Source: UBA1858 sp964636225 | GTDB taxonomy: Bacteria > Pseudomonadota > Gammaproteobacteria > UBA4575 | Reading direction: 5' to 3' | Assembly: GCA_964636225.1 (NCBI GenBank) | Contig: CAZWQM010000013.1 | Span: 1 to 44,069 of the forward strand | Length of the DNA: 44,069 nucleotides | Shown: one piece after another, positions 8,327 through 17,083 of the stretch | Numbering within the stretch: the stretch's first letter is position 1 | Layout of the letters: the number at the start of each line of letters is the position of its first letter | Position numbers and translations under genes: made by a program | Notes under the pieces: generated by a model | The model's input: only the letters and a program-made list of their open reading frames with translations | What the model was told of the DNA's origin: nothing | Database searches by the model: none

Positions 8327-11300
8327 ATGAATAATAAAAAAATATTCCACTTTGGCACATTTGATGTCAGCAACTATGGTGATTTATTGTTTCCACTCAT
8401 CGTAGCTAAACATCTTAATTGCCAGACGGATTATGATCTTGTTTGCGCATCTCCGGTTGGCGGTAAGCCAAATTTCCATGATTGCGTAGAATCAATTAGT
8501 GTTAATGATGCTTATGCGCTTAGAAGCGAAGTTGATGCCGCAATTATAGGTGGAGGCAATATCATACATTGCGAGCGAACAACTTTAAGTGACTATCAGG
8601 AAAAACTGACTAGTAATTTTGCATATTATGATCTCTGGGTCGCTCCTAGCATCTATGTGAAAAATACTATTCCAGTCTTGTGGAATGCGCCAGGTGTGCC
8701 TCAGAAATTTCATAAACAATATCATCCAATAGTTAAAGGTGCGCTTCAACGTGCTGATTATTTATCTGTTCGAGATAGTGAAAGCAAGCAATTTTTACTA
8801 GATGTTTGGAGTGATGCAAGTATTGAAGTGATGCCAGATACAGCTTGGATGATTAATACACTGTGGAAAAGAGATTATCTAACAGAACATTATCAAAAAA
8901 TTTTATATGAAACTAAATTATCAAGCTCGGATCCAATAGTTATATTACATCTCAATCAGCGTTATACAAATGGGATGAGTTTCGTAGAGCTTGCCGCTAC
9001 CCTAGACAAAATTTCAGTAACCATATCCGCTAGACCTTTATTGATTCCAATAGGCGCCTGTCACGGTGATAAAGAGTTGGCAGAAAGTGTATCTAAGTTG
9101 ATGTGTACTAAGCCCTTGGTGCTTAAGCCGCATGCTTTAATAGATATTGCTGCGTGTATTGCACATGCGAAGGCCTATATTGGATCATCTCTACATGGGC
9201 TTATTACCGCGAGCTCTTTTGGAGTGCCCGGAATGGCTGTAGCGAGTTTGAAAGTAGCAAAATTTAAAGGCATAAGTAATTTTATTGGAGATTCAAATGC
9301 TGTTGTTGAGTCTTGGGGGCACGCATCTGAGCTGGCAGATAGCAAACAATTTTCCAATCTTTTAAAAGCAGAAAGTATTGCAAGGGAAATAGCTTGCAAT
9401 ACGTTAGAGCGGCATTGGTCGATTATTTATTCATCGCTGTCTGAATCTAATTTATCTATAGAGCGTGAAGAATCTTCGCAGTTGTTTGGTCATTTTGATG
9501 AAACCAAGATCAATGAATCTAAGGCCATGCTGATATTGTCTCAAGAGAAAATAATGCAAGAGGAATTGGAAAATCGAGCAATTCGTACTGAGCAAGAACT
9601 ATTGAAAGCTAGAAAAGTTATAATAAATAAAAACAAAGAAATTATGGCTATTAAGAAGTCATATAGTTGGAAATTCACAAAACCATTCCGTAAGTTGTAT
9701 AAATTAATAAAAAAATCTTTGCCGGTTAGTAGTTTTGCGAAATTGCAGAGGAATATTCGCGCCCACAGCGCGAGTTACTTAGGTGAGCAGGAACTTGGTC
9801 AAAAATGGTTTGAAAGGTTTCATATCAAAGACCAGGTCGAGTGTTATGCTAGCTCGTCTGGTGTTGCAAATAAGAAAATAGCTGTATATACAGCAATATT
9901 TGGCGATTATGACACATTGTTAATGCCTGAGATTATTGATATTGGCTGTGACTATATTTGTTTTACTGATAAGAAAATAAATAACTATGGAATATGGCAA
10001 ATTCGTCCATCACCTTACTATCATATGGATGCGACTCGAATGGCTAGATATGTGAAAACTCATCCGCATGTATTGTTGAAGGAGTATGATTATGCGGTTT
10101 GGATTGATGGGAATGTATGTTTTCGTAGTACTTTTAATTATTTGAAATATATTGAATGCTTGGAGTATCAACGATCTAGTTTTGGAACAGTTGTGCACCC
10201 TTTGCGCGCCTGTGTTTATAAAGAGGCTGAAGCTTGTAAGCAGTTGAGTAAAGATGATTATGGAATTATCGATGCTCAAATGAGAGAGTATGGAAATAAA
10301 GGATTGAGAACAAATTCAGGGCTTTATGAAACAAATTTCATGATTATTTGTTTGAAAGATGAACAAGTGCGAGATATGTTTTCATTATGGTGGAGGCAGA
10401 TTAATAAGTATAGTCGAAGAGACCAATTAGGATTACCGTGGGCGCTACATTTAAGTGGAATAACGGTTGGTTCGTTGTTGGGTGGAAAAGGTATCTCAGT
10501 TAGGGAGCATGATGACTTTCAATACTTTACGCATAAACAAGGTCGTTTACTAAAGGCATGTTCAGCTTTAAATAAACTTGGTGAAATTGAATCTCCATAT
10601 GAAGGTGTCAAGTTTTATGATGTAAAGGAGCGGAGACTAAAGGCTGTTGCAGATAAGAGAATTGATATAATTGTTTGTGTGTACAACGCATTAGAAGATG
10701 TAAAGTTGTGTCTTAATTCCGTTATCGACAATATGTTGAAAAATCATCATTTGATAATTGTTAATGATTGCTCAGATTCAGATACAAGTAGTTATTTAAG
10801 AGAATTCTCGGCTAAATGCTCGAATGTTACACTTATAGAAAATAAAAATAATTTGGGATATACGCAAACTGCTAACATCGGGCTGAAAGCATCTAATTCT
10901 GATTTTAAAATACTGTTAAATAGCGATACTATTGTGAGTCCAAACTGGGCTCTTAAAATGCTGGATGTGGCTCAATCAACCTCGGAGATTGGTATTGTGG
11001 GTGCACTTTCAAATGCTGCTGGCAAACAAACAATACCCTCGATTAAGCGCAAAGCTAATTCAAATAATTCAGTTATTAATATACTACCATCAAAATATAC
11101 ACCTGAGGACATAGATCTTATGTGTGAGAAATGGAGCCTGGCGGAGGTTGTTCCTTTTGTCCCTCTAATACATGGATTCTGCTTTGGGATTAAAAGCGAG
11201 GTAATAGATAAAATTGGATATTTTGATGCTGTGAATTTTGAGCGATATTATGGTGAAGAAAACGATTACGCTTTCAGAGCAGGTGAGGCAGGATTTATAA

Positions 11301-11503
11301 TGGCTGTAGCCACAAATACATTCGTTTATCATCGTAAATCTATGAGTATCTCTGAAGAAGAGCGCATTGTTCATATGGGTATGGCGCGAAGTAAGTTGCA
11401 TACACTATATGGAGAGACTGAAATTAAAATGGTAGGAACTCAGTTAACTCAGCACCATTTGCTTGAGTTAATGAGGAATAAGGCTGCGGATGTTTGGCGA
11501 TAA
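8327..11503 (+). CDS. Multi-domain fusion: pyruvyl-transferase-like, coiled coil, DUF616-like GT, GT2
   Basis: 1058 residues in four parts. Residues ~1-350 resemble polysaccharide pyruvyl transferase (HFGTFDVSNYGDLLF, a GGGNIIH loop, GSSLHGLITASSFGVPG near 285). Residues ~395-445 are a charged coiled coil, followed by SYSWKFTKPFRKL, the SW-x-T-x-P-R linker common in large LPS glycosyltransferases. Residues ~515-740 start with IAVYTAIFGDYDTLL and contain YAVWIDGNV, as in DUF616/TOD1-like glycosyltransferases. Residues ~779-1058 are a family 2 domain (IDIIVCVYNALEDV, a LLNSDTIVSP metal site, YYGEENDYAFRAGEAG). It probably performs several consecutive transfers on one glycan at the membrane face. 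No transmembrane segment or signal peptide is apparent. The arrangement is seen directly; the activities are inferred. Confidence 0.85.
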   Translation: MNNKKIFHFGTFDVSNYGDLLFPLIVAKHLNCQTDYDLVCASPVGGKPNFHDCVESISVNDAYALRSEVDAAIIGGGNIIHCERTTLSDYQEKLTSNFAYYDLWVAPSIYVKNTIPVLWNAPGVPQKFHKQYHPIVKGALQRADYLSVRDSESKQFLLDVWSDASIEVMPDTAWMINTLWKRDYLTEHYQKILYETKLSSSDPIVILHLNQRYTNGMSFVELAATLDKISVTISARPLLIPIGACHGDKELAESVSKLMCTKPLVLKPHALIDIAACIAHAKAYIGSSLHGLITASSFGVPGMAVASLKVAKFKGISNFIGDSNAVVESWGHASELADSKQFSNLLKAESIAREIACNTLERHWSIIYSSLSESNLSIEREESSQLFGHFDETKINESKAMLILSQEKIMQEELENRAIRTEQELLKARKVIINKNKEIMAIKKSYSWKFTKPFRKLYKLIKKSLPVSSFAKLQRNIRAHSASYLGEQELGQKWFERFHIKDQVECYASSSGVANKKIAVYTAIFGDYDTLLMPEIIDIGCDYICFTDKKINNYGIWQIRPSPYYHMDATRMARYVKTHPHVLLKEYDYAVWIDGNVCFRSTFNYLKYIECLEYQRSSFGTVVHPLRACVYKEAEACKQLSKDDYGIIDAQMREYGNKGLRTNSGLYETNFMIICLKDEQVRDMFSLWWRQINKYSRRDQLGLPWALHLSGITVGSLLGGKGISVREHDDFQYFTHKQGRLLKACSALNKLGEIESPYEGVKFYDVKERRLKAVADKRIDIIVCVYNALEDVKLCLNSVIDNMLKNHHLIIVNDCSDSDTSSYLREFSAKCSNVTLIENKNNLGYTQTANIGLKASNSDFKILLNSDTIVSPNWALKMLDVAQSTSEIGIVGALSNAAGKQTIPSIKRKANSNNSVINILPSKYTPEDIDLMCEKWSLAEVVPFVPLIHGFCFGIKSEVIDKIGYFDAVNFERYYGEENDYAFRAGEAGFIMAVATNTFVYHRKSMSISEEERIVHMGMARSKLHTLYGETEIKMVGTQLTQHHLLELMRNKAADVWR

Positions 11504-11532
11504 TTGAATGCTACGTAATAAATAACATATCT

Positions 11533-13215
11533 TCAAGGGTTGACTGATTGAAAAAGTTTCTTGTCTCGCAATTCTATAATGTTATTTGATGCGTCAATCA
11601 TTGCAGGACGATGTGATATGGAAATTATAGTTAATGTTTTACTAAGCTCGACAAATACTGAGCTAATTGATTTTTCTGTTTCACTATCTAATGCGCTTGT
11701 TGCTTCGTCGAGAATGAGAAGTTTGGGCGAGTGAACTATAGCTCTGGCGATTAATATCCTTTGCTTTTGTCCTCCAGATAGTTTTGACCCAACTTCTCCG
11801 ACTTTCTCATAAATTGTATTTTCAAGAGAATTTACAAAATCTAGCGCATGAGCTTTATCTAGAGCAGTAATTATCTCCTGGTTAGTTATGCTAGGGTCTC
11901 TTAATGCTACATTGTCACGTATTGTAGTATCTAATAACGAGTGATCTTGTATTACGTAACCAATCTGGCTTCTCCAATAGTTTATATCTATTGAGGTTAG
12001 TGGAATGCCGTCTATAAGAATTTCTCCATCTGTAGGAACGTATAAACCACATATTAAATCAACTAAGGTGGTTTTGCCTGTGCCTGAAGGACCGATGATA
12101 GTATTTATAGTATGTTTTTGAATCTTTGTAGTGGCATTTTTTAAAATTACATTTTTCTTGAATGAAAAGCTTACATTGTTGATAGTGATACATCCCATAA
12201 AGTCATGTTTTATTTTGCCTGGGCGAATTTCGCGATAATTTTCTGCCCGTTCAATTGTTTCGATGATCCCATCGAAGCCGCTTATATTGCTCGCTAGGGA
12301 TATAATCTGTTTCTGTGTTTTGCCAAATAATTTCATGATTCTTATATATAAGATGGCTAGAACTATCATATATTCGACAGGTATTGAGAGGTGTTTAATT
12401 GCGTAATATATTGTTACGACAATAACGGTCATTAGAAAGATTTCCTGGACCATGTCAATAATTTCATTTATTGCAATAGATTTTTTATCAACTGACTTGA
12501 GCTGTTTTGTGTAAGTTTCAAGGACAATATTAGAGTGCGAATCTCTTGCCATGGCTTTTAAGGATTTAATGCTTCGGATTAAATCACCTAAAAGTGCTGC
12601 AAAGTCGCGTGATATCGACGTGTCTTGAGAGCCTAGATTTTTGCTTATATATACTAAATTTTTGAAAAGCAATAATAAGGCCGCACTGGTGATAATTGCT
12701 AAGGTCGCAATTTTCCATGACAAAACGAAAGCTACAAAAAGGTATGCAAAGATTTGAATGCAAGATGAAAATATTTCTACGCTAGCTAAATAACCCTTGC
12801 CCGCTTTTGCTGCTTCTGCCATTAGTGATGCAGTATTCTTCTGACTATTTTCCCAGACAAAAAATTGCCATTCAGCATTTGACATCCCTTTGAGTAGTTT
12901 TTTTCTTAGATCTTTTACTATTTTTGCTACTGTAAATCCTGCATAAGTTTTAGCGCCAGCAAAAATCACGCTTTTAAAGAAAATACACAAAGCAAGGAAA
13001 ATTAATAGATTTTCAGTAGATAGTGAGATATCTATATTTGAGAGTAATTGATTGAAAATTTTTGATTTGTTGCTATCTTTACCAAGCATAGTGCTGACTA
13101 ATAATGGCAACGCTATGAGGCTGACAGCGGTAAGGATACTGGCAATAGTTATCGCAATGCAGGTTGAAATAGTGCGATAAGGATATTTTTTGAAGAAGAA
13201 AGCTAATATTTGCAA
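11533..13215 (-). CDS. ABC exporter (fused permease and ATPase), MsbA/PglK-like
   Basis: 560 residues. The N-terminal half has about six hydrophobic segments (for example CIAITIASILTAVSLIALPL near residue 20). The C-terminal half is a full ABC ATPase: Walker A GPSGTGKTTL near 374, signature LSGGQKQR near 478, Walker B LLILDEATSALD near 498 and a switch histidine in SISHRP. One gene for both halves means it works as a homodimer. Relatives flip lipid A core (MsbA) or lipid-linked oligosaccharides (PglK), so at the edge of this locus it may flip the glycolipid precursor; this is inference. The only usable in-frame start I see is TTG at 13215 with a poor ribosome-binding site. It converges with the fusion-protein gene. 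Confidence 0.87.
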   Translation of the reverse strand: MQILAFFFKKYPYRTISTCIAITIASILTAVSLIALPLLVSTMLGKDSNKSKIFNQLLSNIDISLSTENLLIFLALCIFFKSVIFAGAKTYAGFTVAKIVKDLRKKLLKGMSNAEWQFFVWENSQKNTASLMAEAAKAGKGYLASVEIFSSCIQIFAYLFVAFVLSWKIATLAIITSAALLLLFKNLVYISKNLGSQDTSISRDFAALLGDLIRSIKSLKAMARDSHSNIVLETYTKQLKSVDKKSIAINEIIDMVQEIFLMTVIVVTIYYAIKHLSIPVEYMIVLAILYIRIMKLFGKTQKQIISLASNISGFDGIIETIERAENYREIRPGKIKHDFMGCITINNVSFSFKKNVILKNATTKIQKHTINTIIGPSGTGKTTLVDLICGLYVPTDGEILIDGIPLTSIDINYWRSQIGYVIQDHSLLDTTIRDNVALRDPSITNQEIITALDKAHALDFVNSLENTIYEKVGEVGSKLSGGQKQRILIARAIVHSPKLLILDEATSALDSETEKSISSVFVELSKTLTIISISHRPAMIDASNNIIELRDKKLFQSVNP

Positions 13216-13358
13216 AATGACAAACTTTGTGAATTGTATGTGGATTTATTTCATTGGATATGATGATAAATGCAATGAATTTAACAGTAATTTGTAATGA
13301 ACCTTAAGAAGCCATTTATATTGCAATGTTGCTATGATAAATCTCTCCGAAGTGTATG

Positions 13359-13364
13359 TATAAT
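13359..13364 (+). promoter_or_regulatory. Candidate -10 box for miaB
   Basis: A perfect TATAAT hexamer sits about 42 bases upstream of the miaB ATG, with TG directly in front of it. No convincing -35 box is present at 17 or 18 bases, so this is only a candidate. It lies at the border between the AT-rich locus and the housekeeping genes. Confidence 0.4.
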
Positions 13365-13405
13365 AATACTAGCAAAGCAAGAGTATTGCGCCGATAATTT
13401 TATTA

Positions 13406-14728
13406 ATGACAAGAAAACTTTACATCAAAACCCAAGGCTGCCAGATGAATGAGTATGACTCAGACAAGATGGCGGACGTGCTGGGCGTGGCCCGGGATAT
13501 GGAGCTCACACAGAATCCTGAAGAGGCGGATGTATTGCTGCTCAATACCTGTTCTATTCGCGAGAAAGCGCAGGAAAAGGTGTTTTCCCAGTTGGGGCAA
13601 TGGAATAAGTTGAAAGAGAAGAATCCCAATATAGTGATTGGTGTCGGCGGATGTGTCGCCAGCCAGGAAGGTGAAGCGCTCAAGAAACGAGCACCTCAGG
13701 TGGATGTGGTGTTTGGGCCGCAAACCCTGCACAGATTGCCGGATTTAATAGATCAGGCGCGGGCCAACGGCAAATCGGTGATTGATATTTCATTTCCCGC
13801 AATTGAAAAGTTCGACAATCTCCCGCCGCCTCGAGTTGAAGGTCCCTGTGCATTCGTGTCGATTATGGAAGGCTGCAGCAAGTACTGCTCTTACTGCGTG
13901 GTGCCTTATACGCGCGGTGAAGAGATCAGTCGTCCACTGAATGATGTGCTGGTTGAAATTATGCAATTGGCTGACAAAGGCGTTAAGGAAGTGACTCTGC
14001 TGGGTCAGAATGTCAACGGCTATTATGGAAAGATGGATGATGGCCAGATTTGTAATTTTACACTGCTGTTGCATTACGTGGCCGCGATCGATGGCATAGA
14101 AAGAATTCGCTACACCACCTCGCATCCACTGGAGTTCAGTGATTCCCTGATTGAGGCTTATGCGGAAATTCCCAAGCTGGTGAATCATCTGCATTTGCCG
14201 GTACAAAGTGGGTCTGATCGAATTCTGGCGGCCATGAAGCGTGGATACACCGCTCTTGAGTACAAATCCAAGGTGCGCAAATTACGTCAGCACCGTCCTG
14301 ACATCAGTATGTCTTCCGATTTTATCATTGGATTTCCTGGCGAGACCGAACAGGAGTTTGAGCAAACCATGAAACTGATTGAAGACGTGGGATTTGATCA
14401 TTCATTCAGTTTTATTTTCAGTGCGCGTCCGGGCACACCAGCAGCCTCTCTGGAAGATTCCACTCCAATGCAGGAAAAGAAAGAGCGACTGCAGAAACTT
14501 CAAACGCGTATTCTGGAAATGGCCAATCAAATTTCGCGCAATATGGTCGGCACAAAGCAAACCATTCTTGTGAATTCCATGTCGAAGAAAAGTGATCAGG
14601 AAATTGCCGGACGCACCGAAAATAACCGCGTGGTGAATGTTGAAGGTACCCAAGACCTTATTGGGCAATTAGTGGACGTGGAAATCACTGAGGCATTACC
14701 TAACTCCTTACGTGGCCGATTGCTGTAA
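13406..14728 (+). CDS. miaB: tRNA-2-methylthio-N6-dimethylallyladenosine synthase
   Basis: 440 residues. This radical-SAM enzyme adds a methylthio group at C2 of i6A37 in tRNAs that read UNN codons. The N-terminal UPF0004 domain has three cysteines for the auxiliary 4Fe-4S cluster (C12, C49, C83). The radical-SAM cluster motif CSKYCSYC is C157, C161 and C164. A C-terminal TRAM domain covers about the last 65 residues. It heads miaB-phoH-ybeY-corC-lnt, a gene order well known in gammaproteobacteria. The G+C content rises sharply here compared with the preceding locus. Confidence 0.98.
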   Translation: MTRKLYIKTQGCQMNEYDSDKMADVLGVARDMELTQNPEEADVLLLNTCSIREKAQEKVFSQLGQWNKLKEKNPNIVIGVGGCVASQEGEALKKRAPQVDVVFGPQTLHRLPDLIDQARANGKSVIDISFPAIEKFDNLPPPRVEGPCAFVSIMEGCSKYCSYCVVPYTRGEEISRPLNDVLVEIMQLADKGVKEVTLLGQNVNGYYGKMDDGQICNFTLLLHYVAAIDGIERIRYTTSHPLEFSDSLIEAYAEIPKLVNHLHLPVQSGSDRILAAMKRGYTALEYKSKVRKLRQHRPDISMSSDFIIGFPGETEQEFEQTMKLIEDVGFDHSFSFIFSARPGTPAASLEDSTPMQEKKERLQKLQTRILEMANQISRNMVGTKQTILVNSMSKKSDQEIAGRTENNRVVNVEGTQDLIGQLVDVEITEALPNSLRGRLL

Positions 14729-14748
14729 ATGATCAGGAATATGCTCTA

Positions 14749-15744
14749 TTGAGTGCTCAACCCTCAAAAATTAATATCACTTTGCTTCCCGATGATAATG
14801 CTCGTCTTGCCAATTTGTGCGGGCCGTTTGACGAGCACCTGCATCAAATTGAACAGCGCTTATCGGTGGATATTCATCACAGGGGAAATGCGTTTACTGT
14901 TGAAGGTTTGCCTTCAGCGGCAGAATCCGCGGCGATGGTGATCGAAAACCTGTATGCTAGTACCAGCTCGGAAGAACTCTCTAAAGAATCGATTCATTTA
15001 CATTTGCAAGACTCCCACGTGGAAAATATTTCAGATAAATCGAATCAAAAACGCAGCGACATTACCATCCATACTCGACGCGGCATTATCAGACCACGTG
15101 GCCCCAATCAGGCGGCCTACATCGAGGATGTGTTAAATAATGATTTAACCTTTGGGATAGGTCCGGCGGGCACGGGCAAGACATATCTTGCAGTGGCCTG
15201 TGCGGTGGCTGCACTGGATTCAGAACAGGTGCAAAGACTGGTGCTGGTGCGCCCTGCCGTCGAAGCGGGAGAGAGACTGGGTTTTCTGCCAGGTGATCTG
15301 GCGCAAAAAATTGATCCCTATCTGCGTCCCATGTACGACGCCCTGTATGAAATGATGGGTTTTGAGCGCGTCAACAAATTAATCGAGCGTACCGTTATAG
15401 AAGTGGCGCCGCTGGCGTATATGCGTGGTCGCACACTCAACGACTCTTTTGTGATTCTGGATGAAGCGCAGAACACCACCAAAGATCAAATGAAAATGTT
15501 TCTAACTCGCATAGGCTTTGGTTCTAAAGCGGTGGTCACCGGGGATATTTCCCAAATTGATTTACCGCATCGCAGTCAGTCCGGTTTGCGTCATGTGATA
15601 CAAGTACTGAAAGATGTAAAACGAATCAAGTTTAACTATTTCAATTCCCGGGATGTAGTTCGACACTCGCTGGTGCAGCATATTATTGACGCTTACGATC
15701 GTCACGATGATCAGAATAAAACAGACGGCAATGATCATTCATGA
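14749..15744 (+). CDS. ybeZ: PhoH-like ATPase (YbeZ)
   Basis: 331 residues, the usual YbeZ length. A Walker A motif GPAGTGKT covers residues 138-145 and Walker B VILDEAQN follows, with D238/E239. The N-terminal ~100 residues form a KH-like region typical of the family. Known relatives are RNA-linked ATPases that partner with YbeY in ribosome maturation and RNA quality control. The start is TTG at 14749, preceded by AGGA about ten bases upstream; the next residues match the family N-terminus. The stop overlaps the ybeY start (ATGA), implying translational coupling. Confidence 0.94.
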   Translation: MSAQPSKINITLLPDDNARLANLCGPFDEHLHQIEQRLSVDIHHRGNAFTVEGLPSAAESAAMVIENLYASTSSEELSKESIHLHLQDSHVENISDKSNQKRSDITIHTRRGIIRPRGPNQAAYIEDVLNNDLTFGIGPAGTGKTYLAVACAVAALDSEQVQRLVLVRPAVEAGERLGFLPGDLAQKIDPYLRPMYDALYEMMGFERVNKLIERTVIEVAPLAYMRGRTLNDSFVILDEAQNTTKDQMKMFLTRIGFGSKAVVTGDISQIDLPHRSQSGLRHVIQVLKDVKRIKFNYFNSRDVVRHSLVQHIIDAYDRHDDQNKTDGNDHS

Positions 15745-16193
15745 TCACGCTTGAAATGCAGTTCGTTGCAGCGGCGCAGGAATTGCCGAATGAGGAAATG
15801 TTTCAGAGCTGGGCCCGAGCAATTGAAACGAATTCTGCCCAGGATCAGGAAGTTTCGGTGCGAATTGTGGACGAGTCTGAAATGACACTGTTGAATGAGC
15901 AGTATCGTAAAAAACAGGGTTCCACTAATGTGTTGTCTTTTCCGGCAGATCTCCCACCAAGTGTGGATGTGCCATTTCTGGGCGATATCGTGATATGTGC
16001 TCCAGTGGTTGTGCGAGAAGCGACAGAACAGGGGAAATCATGTGATATGCACTGGGCGCATATGCTGGTCCATGGTATTCTTCACTTACAGGGTTATGAC
16101 CACATTGATGAAACAGAAGCTCTGCAAATGGAACGCCTGGAAAATGAAATTATGCATAAACTCGGATTTGATAATCCTTACGTTTGTTTATGA
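15741..16193 (+). CDS. ybeY: Endoribonuclease / rRNA maturation factor YbeY
   Basis: 150 residues. A small zinc metalloprotein involved in 16S rRNA 3'-end maturation and 70S ribosome quality control. The zinc site H111-x3-H115-x5-H121 is seen in HGILHLQGYDH, preceded by the conserved TNVLSFP strand. It begins inside the ybeZ stop codon with a four-base overlap and is followed by corC after 36 bases. Confidence 0.97.
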   Translation: MITLEMQFVAAAQELPNEEMFQSWARAIETNSAQDQEVSVRIVDESEMTLLNEQYRKKQGSTNVLSFPADLPPSVDVPFLGDIVICAPVVVREATEQGKSCDMHWAHMLVHGILHLQGYDHIDETEALQMERLENEIMHKLGFDNPYVCL

Positions 16194-16229
16194 CACCCTG
16201 AAATATCGATAACTACCTTACAGAAATAT

Positions 16230-17066
16230 ATGGGCACCACGCCTGACCCCGCAACACACAAAAACTGGTTCAATCGTCTACGAAAAAAATTTTCCAGCGA
16301 ACCCAAAGACCGCGATGAACTGATCACTATCCTGCGTGAAGCGCAGGAAAGAAATCTGCTCGATTCCAGTGCCCAGACCATGATTGAAGGGGTTTTTCAG
16401 GTGTCTGAATTACAGGTGCGGGACATAATGATTCCCCGTTCACAAATGGTGGTGGTGGAAGAAGAGCATTCTGTGCAGGAAATGTTACCCACTATTATTG
16501 AGTCTGCGCATTCACGTTTTCCTGTGATTGGCGACAGTCGTGATGAAGTAGTCGGTGTACTGTTAGCTAAAGATCTGCTGAAATTTTTGTCGGACGATCA
16601 TACCGAGGAATTTAATATTCGCGATATTCTGCGTCCCGCCTTTATCGTACCGGAAAGTAAACGACTGAATACATTGCTGAATGAATTTCGTAACAGCCGA
16701 AATCACATGGCCATTATTGTGGATGAGTTTGGTGGCGTATCGGGTCTGGTTACGATTGAAGATGTTCTGGAGACCATTGTTGGCGATATATCCGATGAGC
16801 ACGACCTGGAAGAAGACCAGTACATTTCCTATTCTGAAGATCATAAATATGGTTTGGTGAAAGCCTTTACACCTATTGAAGACTTCAATGAGTTTTTTGG
16901 GTCGGTCTACAATGACGATGAATTTGACACCATTGGCGGGCTGGTGACCAATAGCTTTGGTCGTATGCCCAAGAGAAACGAAAGCACAGTCATTGATGGA
17001 TTTAAATTCAAGGTGGTGAGTGCAGACAGTCGCCGCTTACATCTACTTAAGGTTACGCGCATATAA
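16230..17066 (+). CDS. corC: CorC/YbeX-family protein with two CBS domains
   Basis: 278 residues. After a short N-terminal helical part come two CBS domains (~55-190; the VRDIMIPRSQM entry motif and the MAIIVDEFGGVSGLVTIEDV block are clear), then the C-terminal CorC_HlyC domain (~205-275). There is no transmembrane domain in this short form. Its role has been tied to magnesium/cobalt efflux through CorA and more recently to ribosome function through its linkage with ybeY; the exact biochemistry is unsettled. Its position between ybeY and lnt is the standard one. Confidence 0.94.
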   Translation: MGTTPDPATHKNWFNRLRKKFSSEPKDRDELITILREAQERNLLDSSAQTMIEGVFQVSELQVRDIMIPRSQMVVVEEEHSVQEMLPTIIESAHSRFPVIGDSRDEVVGVLLAKDLLKFLSDDHTEEFNIRDILRPAFIVPESKRLNTLLNEFRNSRNHMAIIVDEFGGVSGLVTIEDVLETIVGDISDEHDLEEDQYISYSEDHKYGLVKAFTPIEDFNEFFGSVYNDDEFDTIGGLVTNSFGRMPKRNESTVIDGFKFKVVSADSRRLHLLKVTRI

Positions 17067-17083
17067 ACTTCAATTGTGATCCC

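Noticed and set aside
13460..13732. Minus-strand frames opposite miaB
   Set aside because: The MiaB frame has all conserved cysteines and is full length; the opposite frames are by-products of its codon use.
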